NCBI GenBank assembly: GCA_002419215.1
Contig: DIFQ01000024.1
Location: 1 to 41,583 of the forward strand
DNA length: 41,583 nt
Source: Syntrophaceae bacterium UBA5744
GTDB lineage: Bacteria > Desulfobacterota > Syntrophia > Syntrophales > UBA2192
Direction: 5' to 3'
Part shown: positions 17,051 to 25,735 of the stretch, one piece after another
Layout of the letters: the number at the start of each line of letters is the position of its first letter
Numbering within the stretch: the stretch's first letter is position 1
Made by a program: the position numbers and the translations under genes
The notes under the pieces: generated by a model
What the model was told of the DNA's origin: nothing
What the model saw: the letters and a program-made list of their open reading frames with translations, nothing else
The model's database searches: none

Positions 17051-18331
17051 ATGGGAACGATTCATAGAATCCAAGATGTCGTAGACTGGGGGCTCTGTGT
17101 CGGTTGCGGAGCTTGTTTTTATTTTTGCACCCAAGGGGCCGTTCGCCTCACGGACATCCAATCGTTGGGAATCAGACCCCGGTTCAAAAACGATATCTGC
17201 TTGAATTGCAACGAATGCCTGGCCATCTGTCCCGGCTATTCCGTCGATGCCTTATCCGGGGCAAATGGAAACAAGGGTTCCTGTGACCAGGATCCGCTGG
17301 TTGGATCGTCCCTCGAAGTCTGGGAGGGGTTCGCGAGGGACGAGGAACTTCGGCACCAGGCCTCGTCGGGAGGCGTAGTGTCTGCGCTGGCGACATACTG
17401 CCTTGAAAAAGAAGGCATGTCCCTCGTTCTCCATACGGGGATGCATCCCGCAAAGCCCTGGGCAAACCAAACGGTCGTCAGCAGGCACAGACAAGACATC
17501 CTGAGTCATTGCGGATCCCGTTATGCCCCGGCTTCCCCCTGCGACGGTCTCGCCTCGATCGAACAGAGCGAAAAGCCCTGCGTGTTTATCGGAAAACCGT
17601 GCGACGCGGCCGCCGTTTCCCTTTTGCGCCGAAAGCGGCCCGCACTGGATGAAAAACTCGGGCTTGTGCTGACCTTCTTTTGTGCCGGCACGCCCTGCAC
17701 GCAGGGAACCCTGGATCTCGTGAAACGACTGGCGATTCCGCTTGAAGAGGTCCGTCACATCCGATATCGCGGCAACGGATGGCCCGGAGCCTTTACGGTT
17801 CGGTACGGAAGCGATGGGCGGGAAAAGACACTGACCTATGAGGAATCCTGGGGCGTTCTGGAGAGATATCGAAAATCCTTTCGGTGCCACTTGTGTCCCG
17901 ACGGCCTGGGGGAATTGGCCGATATCTCCTGCGGGGATGCGTGGCACCGGTATCCCGGCGAGAAAGACCGGGGCCGATCCCTCGTGATCGTCCGCACCCG
18001 GAGGGGGAGAGAAACGATTCGAAAGGCCGCGAAGGCCGGCTATCTCGAGCTGGCTTCTTCCAGCGCCGCGCAGGTCGTCGCCGCCCAGGGACTTGTGAAG
18101 AGACGCTCGGAGATCTTCGGCCGGCTGCTGGCCATGAAAGCCCTTCGGGTGCCCATCCCCCGATTTACCGGATTCGAGCTCGACAGGAGCTGGCGCGACA
18201 CCGTCTTGGAGGTGAAACTGAGGAGCATCCTCGGAACGGTCAAGCGCCTGCTTGTCCGGGGGTTATGGCATAAAAATCCGATCCCGGACGTATCCGGCGA
18301 TCCCCGGCAAAGAGGCCCTTTCCCTGAATGA
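17051..18331 (+). CDS. FrhB-like (coenzyme F420 hydrogenase beta subunit family) iron-sulfur protein
   Basis: 426 aa from ATG 17051; a GTG at 17015 is an alternative and neither has a clear ribosome binding site. Two [4Fe-4S] motifs open the protein: C16-x2-C19-x2-C22-x3-C26 and C50-x2-C53-x2-C56-x3-C60. The FrhB-type domain follows, with QASSGGVVSAL, IGKPCDAAAV, FFCAGTPCT and CHLCPDGLGELADISCGDAW. Relatives of this family occur in many bacterial glycan loci beside pyruvyl transferases and flippases, where they are thought to reduce a sugar or its modification with flavin. Its stop overlaps the flippase start by 4 bases (ATGA). Confidence 0.8.
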   Translation: MGTIHRIQDVVDWGLCVGCGACFYFCTQGAVRLTDIQSLGIRPRFKNDICLNCNECLAICPGYSVDALSGANGNKGSCDQDPLVGSSLEVWEGFARDEELRHQASSGGVVSALATYCLEKEGMSLVLHTGMHPAKPWANQTVVSRHRQDILSHCGSRYAPASPCDGLASIEQSEKPCVFIGKPCDAAAVSLLRRKRPALDEKLGLVLTFFCAGTPCTQGTLDLVKRLAIPLEEVRHIRYRGNGWPGAFTVRYGSDGREKTLTYEESWGVLERYRKSFRCHLCPDGLGELADISCGDAWHRYPGEKDRGRSLVIVRTRRGRETIRKAAKAGYLELASSSAAQVVAAQGLVKRRSEIFGRLLAMKALRVPIPRFTGFELDRSWRDTVLEVKLRSILGTVKRLLVRGLWHKNPIPDVSGDPRQRGPFPE

Positions 18332-19782
18332 ACCTCACGGCGATCCTCCGTTCCATCCTGTCATCCGATACGCTGCTGGGTCGCTCCGTGAAGAGCATCG
18401 GTGTCCTTGCGGCCGCGAGCGGCATGGAGCAACTGTTTCGACTGATCCGGAATATCATCCTGGTCCGGATCCTGGCTCCCGATGCCTTCGGGATCATGGC
18501 GGCCGTCACGGCTTCTGTGGCCGTCATCGAGGCATTCTCGGAAGTCGGGCTGAAGCAGAACGTCATTCAGCATGAAAAAGGGGCGGATGACGCGTTTCTT
18601 CGGATCATCTATCTGCTGGCCATCACTCGCAGCCTTTTCCTGTACGCGGTCGCCTATACCGCTGCGCCGTTCATCGGTGAGTTCTTTAACAGGCCGGAAT
18701 CCACCGAGGTTCTCCGCGTCGGGTTTCTGGTTATCCCGATCGAGGGAGCCGTAAGCCCCAGACTCACTCTGCTTGAAAAGGAGCTGAATTACAGGAAGTG
18801 GGCGGTCATCACGCAAGGTTCCGCCTTCGTGGGGATCACGACCGCTATCGTCTCGGCTTTTCATGTTCAGAATGTCTGGGCGCTGATTATCGGCTACGTG
18901 ACGGAAAGCAGCATCCGGTGTATCGCGTCGCAGCTGATCTGTCCGCAGAGACTCTCGCTGAACATCGATTCCTATTATTTTCGCGAAGTGCTGAAGTTTT
19001 CGAGGCGGATCTTCGGCCTTCCCATCCTGATGCTCCTCTATGCCCAGGCGGACACGTTCGTGATCGGCCGGGTATTGTCCATGGAACTCCTCGGATTCTA
19101 TGCGCTGGCAAAAGGTCTGTCGGAAGTGCCGACCATGCTGATCGCGAAGATCGTGAATCCCGTCCTCCTGTCGGCGACGGCGCAATTGAAAAAAAACGAG
19201 GAGGACATGAAGAATGTCCTGATATCGGCCATCGAGATCATCATGACCTTCGGGATGCCCGTCGTTGCGTTGATGATCGTGCTGTCGAAGAATATCCTGA
19301 CCGTCCTGTACGGATCGCCGTTTGCGATTGTCGCGCTGCCCTTCGGGGTCCTGTCCATGAACGCCCTTGTCTTGATCTGCTCCTCTGTTGCCATGACCCT
19401 GTTCATTGCGATGGGCCGTCCGGATCTGCAGAGGATTGCCGCGTTCGTTCGAACCGCCCTGTTTCTGGTCATCATTTATCCGGCCACCGTGATCCTGGGT
19501 CTTCCGGGGGCGGCCATGGCCACTTTGTGCACCATGCTGTGCTGCCTGTCGATCCAGTTGATCTATCTGCGCAAGGCCCTCAACCTGGAGTTCCATGAAT
19601 ACGCACGGGCATTCCTCACCGGCATGAAGCTGTCCCTGATCGTCATCCTTCCGGGAGTTTTTCTCGATTCCGTCTTTCAGGACGACAGGGTCGTCCTGTC
19701 GGTCGGGATCATCCTGTGCGCCATCTCCTGGATCAGGGGATACGGGAAACTGGCCTTTATGAAGGCGCTGACCTCCCGCTGA
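18328..19782 (+). CDS. Wzx-like oligosaccharide flippase (MOP superfamily)
   Basis: 484 aa with about 12-14 hydrophobic segments. The early stretch GVLAAASGMEQLFRLIRNIILVRILAPDAFGIMA (cited in part: NIILVRILAPDAFGIMA) is the usual start of the polysaccharide flippase family, and LEKELNYRKWAVI and FSRRIFGLPILM are typical later landmarks. It should turn the lipid-linked repeat unit from the cytoplasmic to the periplasmic face. It overlaps the FrhB-like gene by 4 bases, so they are translationally coupled. It is the only flippase in the window. Confidence 0.85.
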   Translation: MNLTAILRSILSSDTLLGRSVKSIGVLAAASGMEQLFRLIRNIILVRILAPDAFGIMAAVTASVAVIEAFSEVGLKQNVIQHEKGADDAFLRIIYLLAITRSLFLYAVAYTAAPFIGEFFNRPESTEVLRVGFLVIPIEGAVSPRLTLLEKELNYRKWAVITQGSAFVGITTAIVSAFHVQNVWALIIGYVTESSIRCIASQLICPQRLSLNIDSYYFREVLKFSRRIFGLPILMLLYAQADTFVIGRVLSMELLGFYALAKGLSEVPTMLIAKIVNPVLLSATAQLKKNEEDMKNVLISAIEIIMTFGMPVVALMIVLSKNILTVLYGSPFAIVALPFGVLSMNALVLICSSVAMTLFIAMGRPDLQRIAAFVRTALFLVIIYPATVILGLPGAAMATLCTMLCCLSIQLIYLRKALNLEFHEYARAFLTGMKLSLIVILPGVFLDSVFQDDRVVLSVGIILCAISWIRGYGKLAFMKALTSR

Positions 19783-19938
19783 CCCCACCAGGTTTCCCGC
19801 CCCGGGCCATGCGGGGGGAACCTGCGGGGATGACACCTGCGGGGCGATATCCATCGTCGTCCACCGTAGAAACGATCGACTGTCGGCCCTGCCGCGATGC
19901 CCCGGTGCATCGTTTTTTGCATGTCATGCTGATAAGGG

Positions 19939-19965
19939 TTGACAAATCCATCTGTCGTTTATAAG
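19939..19965 (+). promoter_or_regulatory. Candidate sigma-70 promoter before the PP-loop gene
   Basis: TTGACA at 19939-19944 and TATAAG at 19960-19965, spacer 15 bases, within the only AT-rich stretch of the 198-base gap. The spacer is short and the implied leader before ATG 19981 is only about 10 bases, so the call is uncertain. If real it would start a separate transcript for module B. Confidence 0.35.
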
Positions 19966-19980
19966 TGAGCCGAGGCAACC

Positions 19981-21018
19981 ATGATGAAAAGCTTTTTAAA
20001 GGTCTGCAAATTATGCGTGTTGCCGGAAACCTTTCCCGGGATCCGGTTCGATGAAGGGGGAGTGTGCCAATATTGCCGCGCCGCAAAGACGGCGGATGAA
20101 ACCCGTCAGGGAAAAGAGAAATATCTCAAGAAATTTCAAGATCTTATCGACCGGAACAGGAACGGCTCCTACTACGATGCCCTCATGGCCTTCAGCGGCG
20201 GCAAGGACAGCACCTACACCTTGAAGCTTCTGACGAAGGGGCTGGGGCTCGGTGTCCTGGCGGTGACCTTCGACAACGGTTTTCTGTCCGAACGGGCCAT
20301 AAGGAATATCAGGCAGGTCGTGACCTCGCTTCGCGTCGACCACCTGATGGTATCCCCCTCTTTCAGCACGCTGTCGAGGGCATTCATTTACTCAGCCAGG
20401 TCGAAGCTCTATCCGGTAAAGGCCCTGGAACGGGCCACTTCGATCTGCAACACCTGCATGCATCTTGCCAAGGCCCATTTCACCAAGACGGCAATCGAAA
20501 TGGGGGTACCCTTCATTGCGTACGGCTGGTCGCCGGGACAGGCCCCGATCCCATCGTCCGTGCTGGCCATGAATGTATCCATGATCCGGCAACAGCAGGC
20601 ATTTCTGAAAAAATTGTTTTACGGCGAACTCGGCGAGAATCTCCGCGCATTCCTGCTGCAGGAGCGGCACTACCGGATGCTTGAGCGGACAGTGTTGGAG
20701 AAGGCCGCCCCTGCTCTCTACAACGTCCATCCCCTGGCGTTTTTCGATTATGGCGAAGAGAAAATATTGGAGGAGATCAAGGAGCTGGGATGGGTCAGTC
20801 CGGAAGATACGGACAGCAATTCCACCAACTGTCTGCTCAATTCCTTTGCCATCCAGGTGCACATGAACGAGTGGGGTTTCCATCCCTACGCAATGGAGAT
20901 CGCCTCTCATGTCAGGTGCGGCTACATGACAAGGGAACAGGGACTGAAGAAGCTCATGAAAGAGCCGGACGAAAAGACCATCTCGTTCGTGAAGGACAAG
21001 CTGGGAACGGGTGCATGA
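19981..21018 (+). CDS. PP-loop N-acetyl sugar amidotransferase-like protein (WbpG/PseA family)
   Basis: 345 aa. A zinc-type knuckle (C9-x2-C12 and C29-x2-C32) comes first, then the ATP pyrophosphatase loop FSGGKDSTY (SGGKDS at 72-77) and VTFDNGFLSE. A second pair, C-x2-C in SICNTCMHLA, follows. Family members such as WbpG and PseA activate an N-acetyl group with ATP and swap in ammonia to give an acetamidino sugar. WbpG-type enzymes use HisH/HisF-like partners for ammonia. None is seen nearby, but an AsnB-type glutaminase lies 1 kb downstream. GAGG lies before the ATG. It could instead act on another acyl or nucleotide substrate. Confidence 0.7.
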   Translation: MMKSFLKVCKLCVLPETFPGIRFDEGGVCQYCRAAKTADETRQGKEKYLKKFQDLIDRNRNGSYYDALMAFSGGKDSTYTLKLLTKGLGLGVLAVTFDNGFLSERAIRNIRQVVTSLRVDHLMVSPSFSTLSRAFIYSARSKLYPVKALERATSICNTCMHLAKAHFTKTAIEMGVPFIAYGWSPGQAPIPSSVLAMNVSMIRQQQAFLKKLFYGELGENLRAFLLQERHYRMLERTVLEKAAPALYNVHPLAFFDYGEEKILEEIKELGWVSPEDTDSNSTNCLLNSFAIQVHMNEWGFHPYAMEIASHVRCGYMTREQGLKKLMKEPDEKTISFVKDKLGTGA

Positions 21019-21435
21019 AGACAGCCCGCTCTCTGTGGTTATTTCAAGAGGCACCCGGAAATCCTGTTCGTCTGCGTAATCGCACCGCCTCCTGCGGAGC
21101 CGGGCGGGGCGAAGCAATGGATCAAAAAGGTCCCGGGATCGGAGGATCGCGCCGAGGCAATGGCTGAGAGAGCCCGGAGGTTCAACAACTGGCTGAAGGA
21201 TGCTGAAAAGGGCTGCTTGGCAGGATATGAAGGAAAGAATGTGGTGGTGTTCGACGACTACGATCTGCTCACGGGGAAGGGGGAGTCAAACCATGCACTC
21301 TACCCGACCCGGGGGGGCGCCGACAGCCATCCGAGTGCCGAAGGGAACTCGATTGCCACACGGGAGTTCGTTCCCTTTCTGAACAGGGCGGTAACCCGGT
21401 TTGTCGAATCACGCCGGACTGCAGGCTCGCATTGA
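21019..21435 (+). pseudogene. C-terminal remnant of an SGNH hydrolase-type protein
   Basis: Directly after the TGA of the PP-loop gene, and in the same frame, the DNA encodes RQPALCGYFKRHPEIL, then VCVIAPPP, RARRFNNWLKD, NVVVFDDYDLLTG and a final ADSHPSAEGNSIATREF and FVPFLNRAV. This matches the second half of an SGNH-type secreted protein family, ending with its catalytic Asp-x-His block (DSHPS). The front half with the nucleophile Ser is missing and no start codon with a ribosome binding site is visible. The internal ATG at 21160 could give 91 aa but not a working enzyme. It is probably a decayed insertion or deletion scar, and so evidence of past rearrangement in the operon. Confidence 0.7.
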
Positions 21436-21716
21436 GTTCGGGCTCTTTCCTGTGCGGAGCCGTGCGGGCATTCTCACCCCCGTGATGGAATTCTCCCGAA
21501 GGGAGATTCAACGCGAGCGCCGGCAGCCGGTTCACGGCAGAAACCTTCGCGGAGAAGGCTTCCTCATGCCGCATGGGGATCCCTGGGGACGGCCTGGACC
21601 GGCGGATGGAAAAAACATTTAATGATCGAGCGGTTGTGGAAGGGCGCCCGGTACGGGGACATCGTGATGAGGGCGCAGGGTTTCATGGTGGAGTTGAAAA
21701 AAGGGCGAGAGGATTG

Positions 21717-21995
21717 ATGATGGATTATATCGGAGCAATCAGGGCATTTATCGTTGAGAATTTTCTTTTTGGAGAGGATGCGGCTTGGCTCGGGGAGGAG
21801 ACTTCGTTCCTGGAGAGCGGAGTCATCGACTCCACGGGAATCCTGGAAGTCATCACGTTTATCGAGGAGACCTTCGGCATTCACGTCGAAGATGACGAGA
21901 TCGTCCCCGAGAACCTCGACAGCCTGAAGAATCTTGCCGCATTCCTGGCAAGCAAGAACGGGCAGCGGGACAGGAAAGTCGCGGCACATCGGTAG
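21717..21995 (+). CDS. Acyl carrier protein (module B)
   Basis: 92 aa from ATG 21717 with GAGAGG just upstream. Phosphopantetheine site Ser39 in LESGVIDSTGILEV. The following helix, FIEETFGIHVEDDEIVPENLDSL, is close in style to the carrier protein of module A, so the two are probably paralogues with different partners. A 281-base stretch before it holds only the end of the SGNH remnant's flank and no gene. It lies 77 bases before the AsnB-type gene and is the likely carrier for the ligase at 24152-25735. Confidence 0.85.
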   Translation: MMDYIGAIRAFIVENFLFGEDAAWLGEETSFLESGVIDSTGILEVITFIEETFGIHVEDDEIVPENLDSLKNLAAFLASKNGQRDRKVAAHR

Positions 21996-22072
21996 AGCGG
22001 CTGAGATCATCCCCCCTGCATTGCCGGGATTTTCACGATCATACATTTCTTCGCAAACAGGATCAGTCATTC

Positions 22073-24079
22073 ATGTGCGGTATTGCCGGTCATTTGTGCC
22101 TGGGAACACCCGGCGGCATTTCCCTCGAACTCATCGAAAAGATGACGGACATCATTCGACACCGGGGTCCCGATGAGATGGGTGTCTATATCGACGACTG
22201 GGTGGGTCTGGGGCATGCCCGCCTCAGCATCATCGATCTGGCCAAAGGCGCACAGCCCATTCACAATGAGGACAAGACCCTTTGGATCGTATACAACGGC
22301 GAGATATTCAATTATCTCGAATTGAGGGATGAACTGCTCCGGAAGGGGCACACTTTCTATACGTCGACCGACACGGAGGTGATTGTCCACCTTTACGAAG
22401 AGCACGGGCCTTGCTGTCTGGACAGGATGAACGGGCAGTTTGCCTTCGCCATATGGAACTCGAAAGCCAAGGAGCTGTTCCTTGCCCGTGACCGCGTCGG
22501 GATCCGACCCCTTCACTATACGATCCAGCGCAATCATCTGATCTTTGCCTCTGAGATCAAATCCATCTTCCAGGATCGTTCTGTCCCCCGGGCGATCGAC
22601 CCTGAGGCCGTCAACCAGGTATTCACCCTCTGGACGACCCTGGCCGGCGATACGGTTTTCGAGGGAATCCGAGAACTTCCGCCGGGACACTACATGACGG
22701 TTGTGAACGGGCAGGTCTCGACCCGGAAATACTGGGATATCCCCTTTGCGGGGCCTGATGAGAAACTCGACATGCCGGCCGGTCGAATTCGTGAGCGCAT
22801 CCATGGACTGCTCTTCGACGCCACAAGAATCAGGATGAGGGCCGACGTGCCGGTGGGCTGCTACGTCAGCGGAGGTCTGGATTCGTCCATCATTGCCGCC
22901 CTGGTGGTGAAACATTTCAACCGTGCGGTACGGACCTTCGGGATCCGGTTTCAGGAGGAGCGTTTCGACGAGGGCGAACACCAGAAGCTGATCGTGTCCC
23001 GCCTCAACGTCGATCACACGGAAATCGAAGCCACCAACGAGGAAATCGGAACTGCATTCCCGGAGGTCCTGTGGCATTGTGAAAGACCGCTGCTGAGAAC
23101 CTCGCCGGTGCCGATGTACCTCCTCTCGGGTGCCGTCCGGAACAACGGGATCAAGGTCGTGCTCACGGGGGAGGGGGCTGATGAGATCTTCGGGGGCTAC
23201 AACATCTTTCGGGAAGCCAAAGCACGTCATTTCCTGGCACGCCAGCCGGAGTCCCCGCTGCGGCTGATGGTCTTCCGGAAGCTCTATCCCTACATATTCA
23301 AGGACTCCCGGGCCGGTGCCATGCAGCAGTCCTTCTTTGCCGCCAATCTGGACAAACTGGGCGACCCCCTCTCCTCACACATGATACGATGGCACAACAC
23401 GGGGCGAACCCGGGGATTTCTGTCGGAGGAAGTCAGGGCAGCTTTCGATTTCGAGGGTTTCCTAGAAAGAATCAGACAGTCCCTCCCCCCTGCTTTCGAC
23501 TCCTGGGATTCTCTGTCGAAAGCGCAGTATATCGAGATGGTCACATTCATGAGTAATTACCTCCTTTCGTCCCAGGGGGACCGCGTCGCCATGGGCCACT
23601 CCGTGGAGATACGCCTGCCGTTCCTGGACTTCAGGCTGATCGAGTTCATGAGCCGGGTTCCACCGGAACTGAAGATTTTCGGACTGAAGGAGAAATACAT
23701 CCTGAAAAAGACTTTTTCAGAGCCGGTGCCGGCCGAAATCCTGAAACGCGACAAGCACCCTTACCGGGCTCCGATCAGCCAGAGTCTCTTTCACCCCCGG
23801 AGCTATCCGCGTCTCAGCGAATATCTGTCCGCCGATTGTCTGAAAAATTCCGGGCTGTTCAACGTGAAGAAGGTGCGCCTTCTCGAGGCGAAGATCAGAA
23901 AGCAGGCAAATGCCAGCGAGGTGGACAACATGGCCCTCGCCGGCATCCTGTCGACCCAGATCATCCACGATCAATTCGTTGCCCGGTTTGCTCGGGATCG
24001 CGTCGCAGTCAAGAGGCCCGATGTCCTTTATGATTACCGGACGCGGAATCAGGAGGGCTGCGCCCGCGCCCATGCGTAG
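22073..24079 (+). CDS. asnB: Asparagine synthase (glutamine-hydrolysing) family amidotransferase
   Basis: 668 aa, slightly longer than housekeeping AsnB (about 550-630). The N-terminal glutaminase domain starts MCGIAGHLC with nucleophile Cys2, followed by RHRGPDEMG, YNGEIFNY and ARDRVGIRPL. The synthetase domain has the PP-loop YVSGGLDSSII (about residues 262-272) and LTGEGADEIFGGYN. It makes an amide from a carboxylate using ATP and glutamine-derived ammonia. In glycan and carrier-protein loci such enzymes often amidate sugars or acyl groups, so the true substrate may not be aspartate. It is also a possible ammonia source for the PP-loop enzyme. The gene symbol reflects family, not proven function. 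Confidence 0.85.
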   Translation: MCGIAGHLCLGTPGGISLELIEKMTDIIRHRGPDEMGVYIDDWVGLGHARLSIIDLAKGAQPIHNEDKTLWIVYNGEIFNYLELRDELLRKGHTFYTSTDTEVIVHLYEEHGPCCLDRMNGQFAFAIWNSKAKELFLARDRVGIRPLHYTIQRNHLIFASEIKSIFQDRSVPRAIDPEAVNQVFTLWTTLAGDTVFEGIRELPPGHYMTVVNGQVSTRKYWDIPFAGPDEKLDMPAGRIRERIHGLLFDATRIRMRADVPVGCYVSGGLDSSIIAALVVKHFNRAVRTFGIRFQEERFDEGEHQKLIVSRLNVDHTEIEATNEEIGTAFPEVLWHCERPLLRTSPVPMYLLSGAVRNNGIKVVLTGEGADEIFGGYNIFREAKARHFLARQPESPLRLMVFRKLYPYIFKDSRAGAMQQSFFAANLDKLGDPLSSHMIRWHNTGRTRGFLSEEVRAAFDFEGFLERIRQSLPPAFDSWDSLSKAQYIEMVTFMSNYLLSSQGDRVAMGHSVEIRLPFLDFRLIEFMSRVPPELKIFGLKEKYILKKTFSEPVPAEILKRDKHPYRAPISQSLFHPRSYPRLSEYLSADCLKNSGLFNVKKVRLLEAKIRKQANASEVDNMALAGILSTQIIHDQFVARFARDRVAVKRPDVLYDYRTRNQEGCARAHA

Positions 24080-24151
24080 CCGCCTGTCCGGAGCGTCAAA
24101 CCCGGGTTGTTCCCCTGATATGGGAATGACTGCATTGTGAGGGTAAACGGG

Positions 24152-25735
24152 ATGAGATTTCCAGTCCTGCTCCACGAGTATTTCGAGATTTCGGCCTCCC
24201 GGAATCCGAACAAGGAGGCGATTGTCTGTCGAGACCGACGCTGGACGTACAAAGACGTCAGGATGCAGAGCGATGCCCTGTCAGAGGCATTGACAGGCCT
24301 GGGTGTCCAAAAACAGGATCGAGTGGTCGTCTACATGGACAACGAAGCCGAAGTCGCGGTCTCCATGATCGGGATCATGAAGGCGGGAGGGATCTTCGTC
24401 CATCTCAACGGAATGATGAAACCGAAGAAGCTTTCCTACATTCTTCAGGATTGCGGAGCGAGTGCATTGATCACGTCGGTCAGCAAGTCCGCGGCCGTCT
24501 CCGAAGCTCTGGAGAATGCAGCTGGAGTTCGGGCCATCCTCTGGAAGGGGGCAAGCGCCTCGATACCCGCCAGGCTGATCCCGATATCCCATCTCTGGGA
24601 CAGCATCGGTTCCGTGAGTGCTTCCGAGGGTCCCGGCAAAGAGGGTGAGACGGCGGCCGGCAGCCGCGGGGTGATTGATCAGGATCTGGCCGCGCTTATC
24701 TACACCTCCGGATCGACGGGAGAGCCCAAGGGGGTCATGTCGTCCCATCACAACATGATCTCCGCTGCGAAAAGCATCACCCAGTACCTGCAAAACAGGG
24801 AGAGCGACATCGTCCTGAACGTGCTGCCCCTTTCGTTTGATTACGGCCTTTACCAGGTGATCATGGCCTTCCTGTTCGGCGGTACGGTGGTCCTGGAAAA
24901 ATCATTTGCCTATATTCACACCATCCTGAAGCGGGTGGAGGAAGAACGAGTCACGGGATTTCCGCTCGTTCCCACGATTCTCGCAATGATGCTGAACAGG
25001 CAGGACCTGAATAAGTACGATTTCAGCAGCCTCCGATATGTGACCAACACGGGAGCCGCACTGCCGGTGGAGCACATTCGCAGATTCCGCACCCTCTTTC
25101 CTGACGTGCAGCTCTATTCCATGTTCGGCCTGACGGAATGCAAGAGGGTCTGCTATCTTCCTCCCGAGGAGGTGGACAGGAAACCGTCCTCCGTCGGGAA
25201 GGCCATTCCGAATTGCGAGGTGTGGATCGAGGATGAGTCGGGCAGGAAAGTCGGGCCGGACGAGACCGGGGAACTGGTCATCAGGGGGGCGAATGTGATG
25301 AGGGGGTACTGGAACGCCCCGGAGCTTACGGCGAAGTATTACAGGCCGGGCCGTTATCCGGGGGAAATGGTTCTTTACTCCGGCGATTATTTCCGAAAAG
25401 ATTCAGAGGGATTCCTGTACTTCCTCGGCAGGAAAGATGACATGATCAAGTGCAGAGGGGAACGCATCAGTGCCAAGGAGGTGGAAAACATTCTCCACGA
25501 GATACACGGCATCAGGGAAGCGGCTGTCATCGGGATTCCTGACGGAATCGAAGGCCAATCCATCAAGGCATTTGTCAGTGTGGATCCGGCGGCAGGGACC
25601 GATGAGAAAGACATCCGGAAATACTGCGCTTGCAATCTGGAGCCTTTTGCCGTTCCCAAGTATGTTCAATTCATCGATGAACTTCCAAGGACACCGAATG
25701 GAAAAATCGACAAGAAGAGGCTGATGCAGGAATGA
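24152..25735 (+). CDS. AMP-forming acyl ligase, exosortase-A-associated type
   Basis: 527 aa from ATG 24152 (GTG 24137 is an alternative). Motifs are IYTSGSTGEPKGVMSSH, SMFGLTECKR, GELVIRGANVMRGYW, YSGDYFRKD, GRKDDMIKCRGERIS and the catalytic Lys in TPNGKIDKK. The block LPLSFDYGLYQ is like the ligases linked with exosortase A EPS loci (TIGR03098-like, from memory). It should activate a carboxylic acid and load it on the carrier protein at 21717 or on CoA. It overlaps the acyltransferase start by 4 bases (ATGA), which ties the two together. Confidence 0.8.
   Translation: MRFPVLLHEYFEISASRNPNKEAIVCRDRRWTYKDVRMQSDALSEALTGLGVQKQDRVVVYMDNEAEVAVSMIGIMKAGGIFVHLNGMMKPKKLSYILQDCGASALITSVSKSAAVSEALENAAGVRAILWKGASASIPARLIPISHLWDSIGSVSASEGPGKEGETAAGSRGVIDQDLAALIYTSGSTGEPKGVMSSHHNMISAAKSITQYLQNRESDIVLNVLPLSFDYGLYQVIMAFLFGGTVVLEKSFAYIHTILKRVEEERVTGFPLVPTILAMMLNRQDLNKYDFSSLRYVTNTGAALPVEHIRRFRTLFPDVQLYSMFGLTECKRVCYLPPEEVDRKPSSVGKAIPNCEVWIEDESGRKVGPDETGELVIRGANVMRGYWNAPELTAKYYRPGRYPGEMVLYSGDYFRKDSEGFLYFLGRKDDMIKCRGERISAKEVENILHEIHGIREAAVIGIPDGIEGQSIKAFVSVDPAAGTDEKDIRKYCACNLEPFAVPKYVQFIDELPRTPNGKIDKKRLMQE

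Noticed and set aside
18361..19854. 497-residue minus-strand frame opposite the flippase
   Set aside because: Low-complexity His/Asp/Gln/Arg-rich composition typical of an antisense shadow of a membrane protein.
21016..21018. TGA between the PP-loop gene and the SGNH remnant read as selenocysteine
   Set aside because: The PP-loop protein is complete at this point, no relative has a Cys there, and no SECIS-like hairpin was seen.
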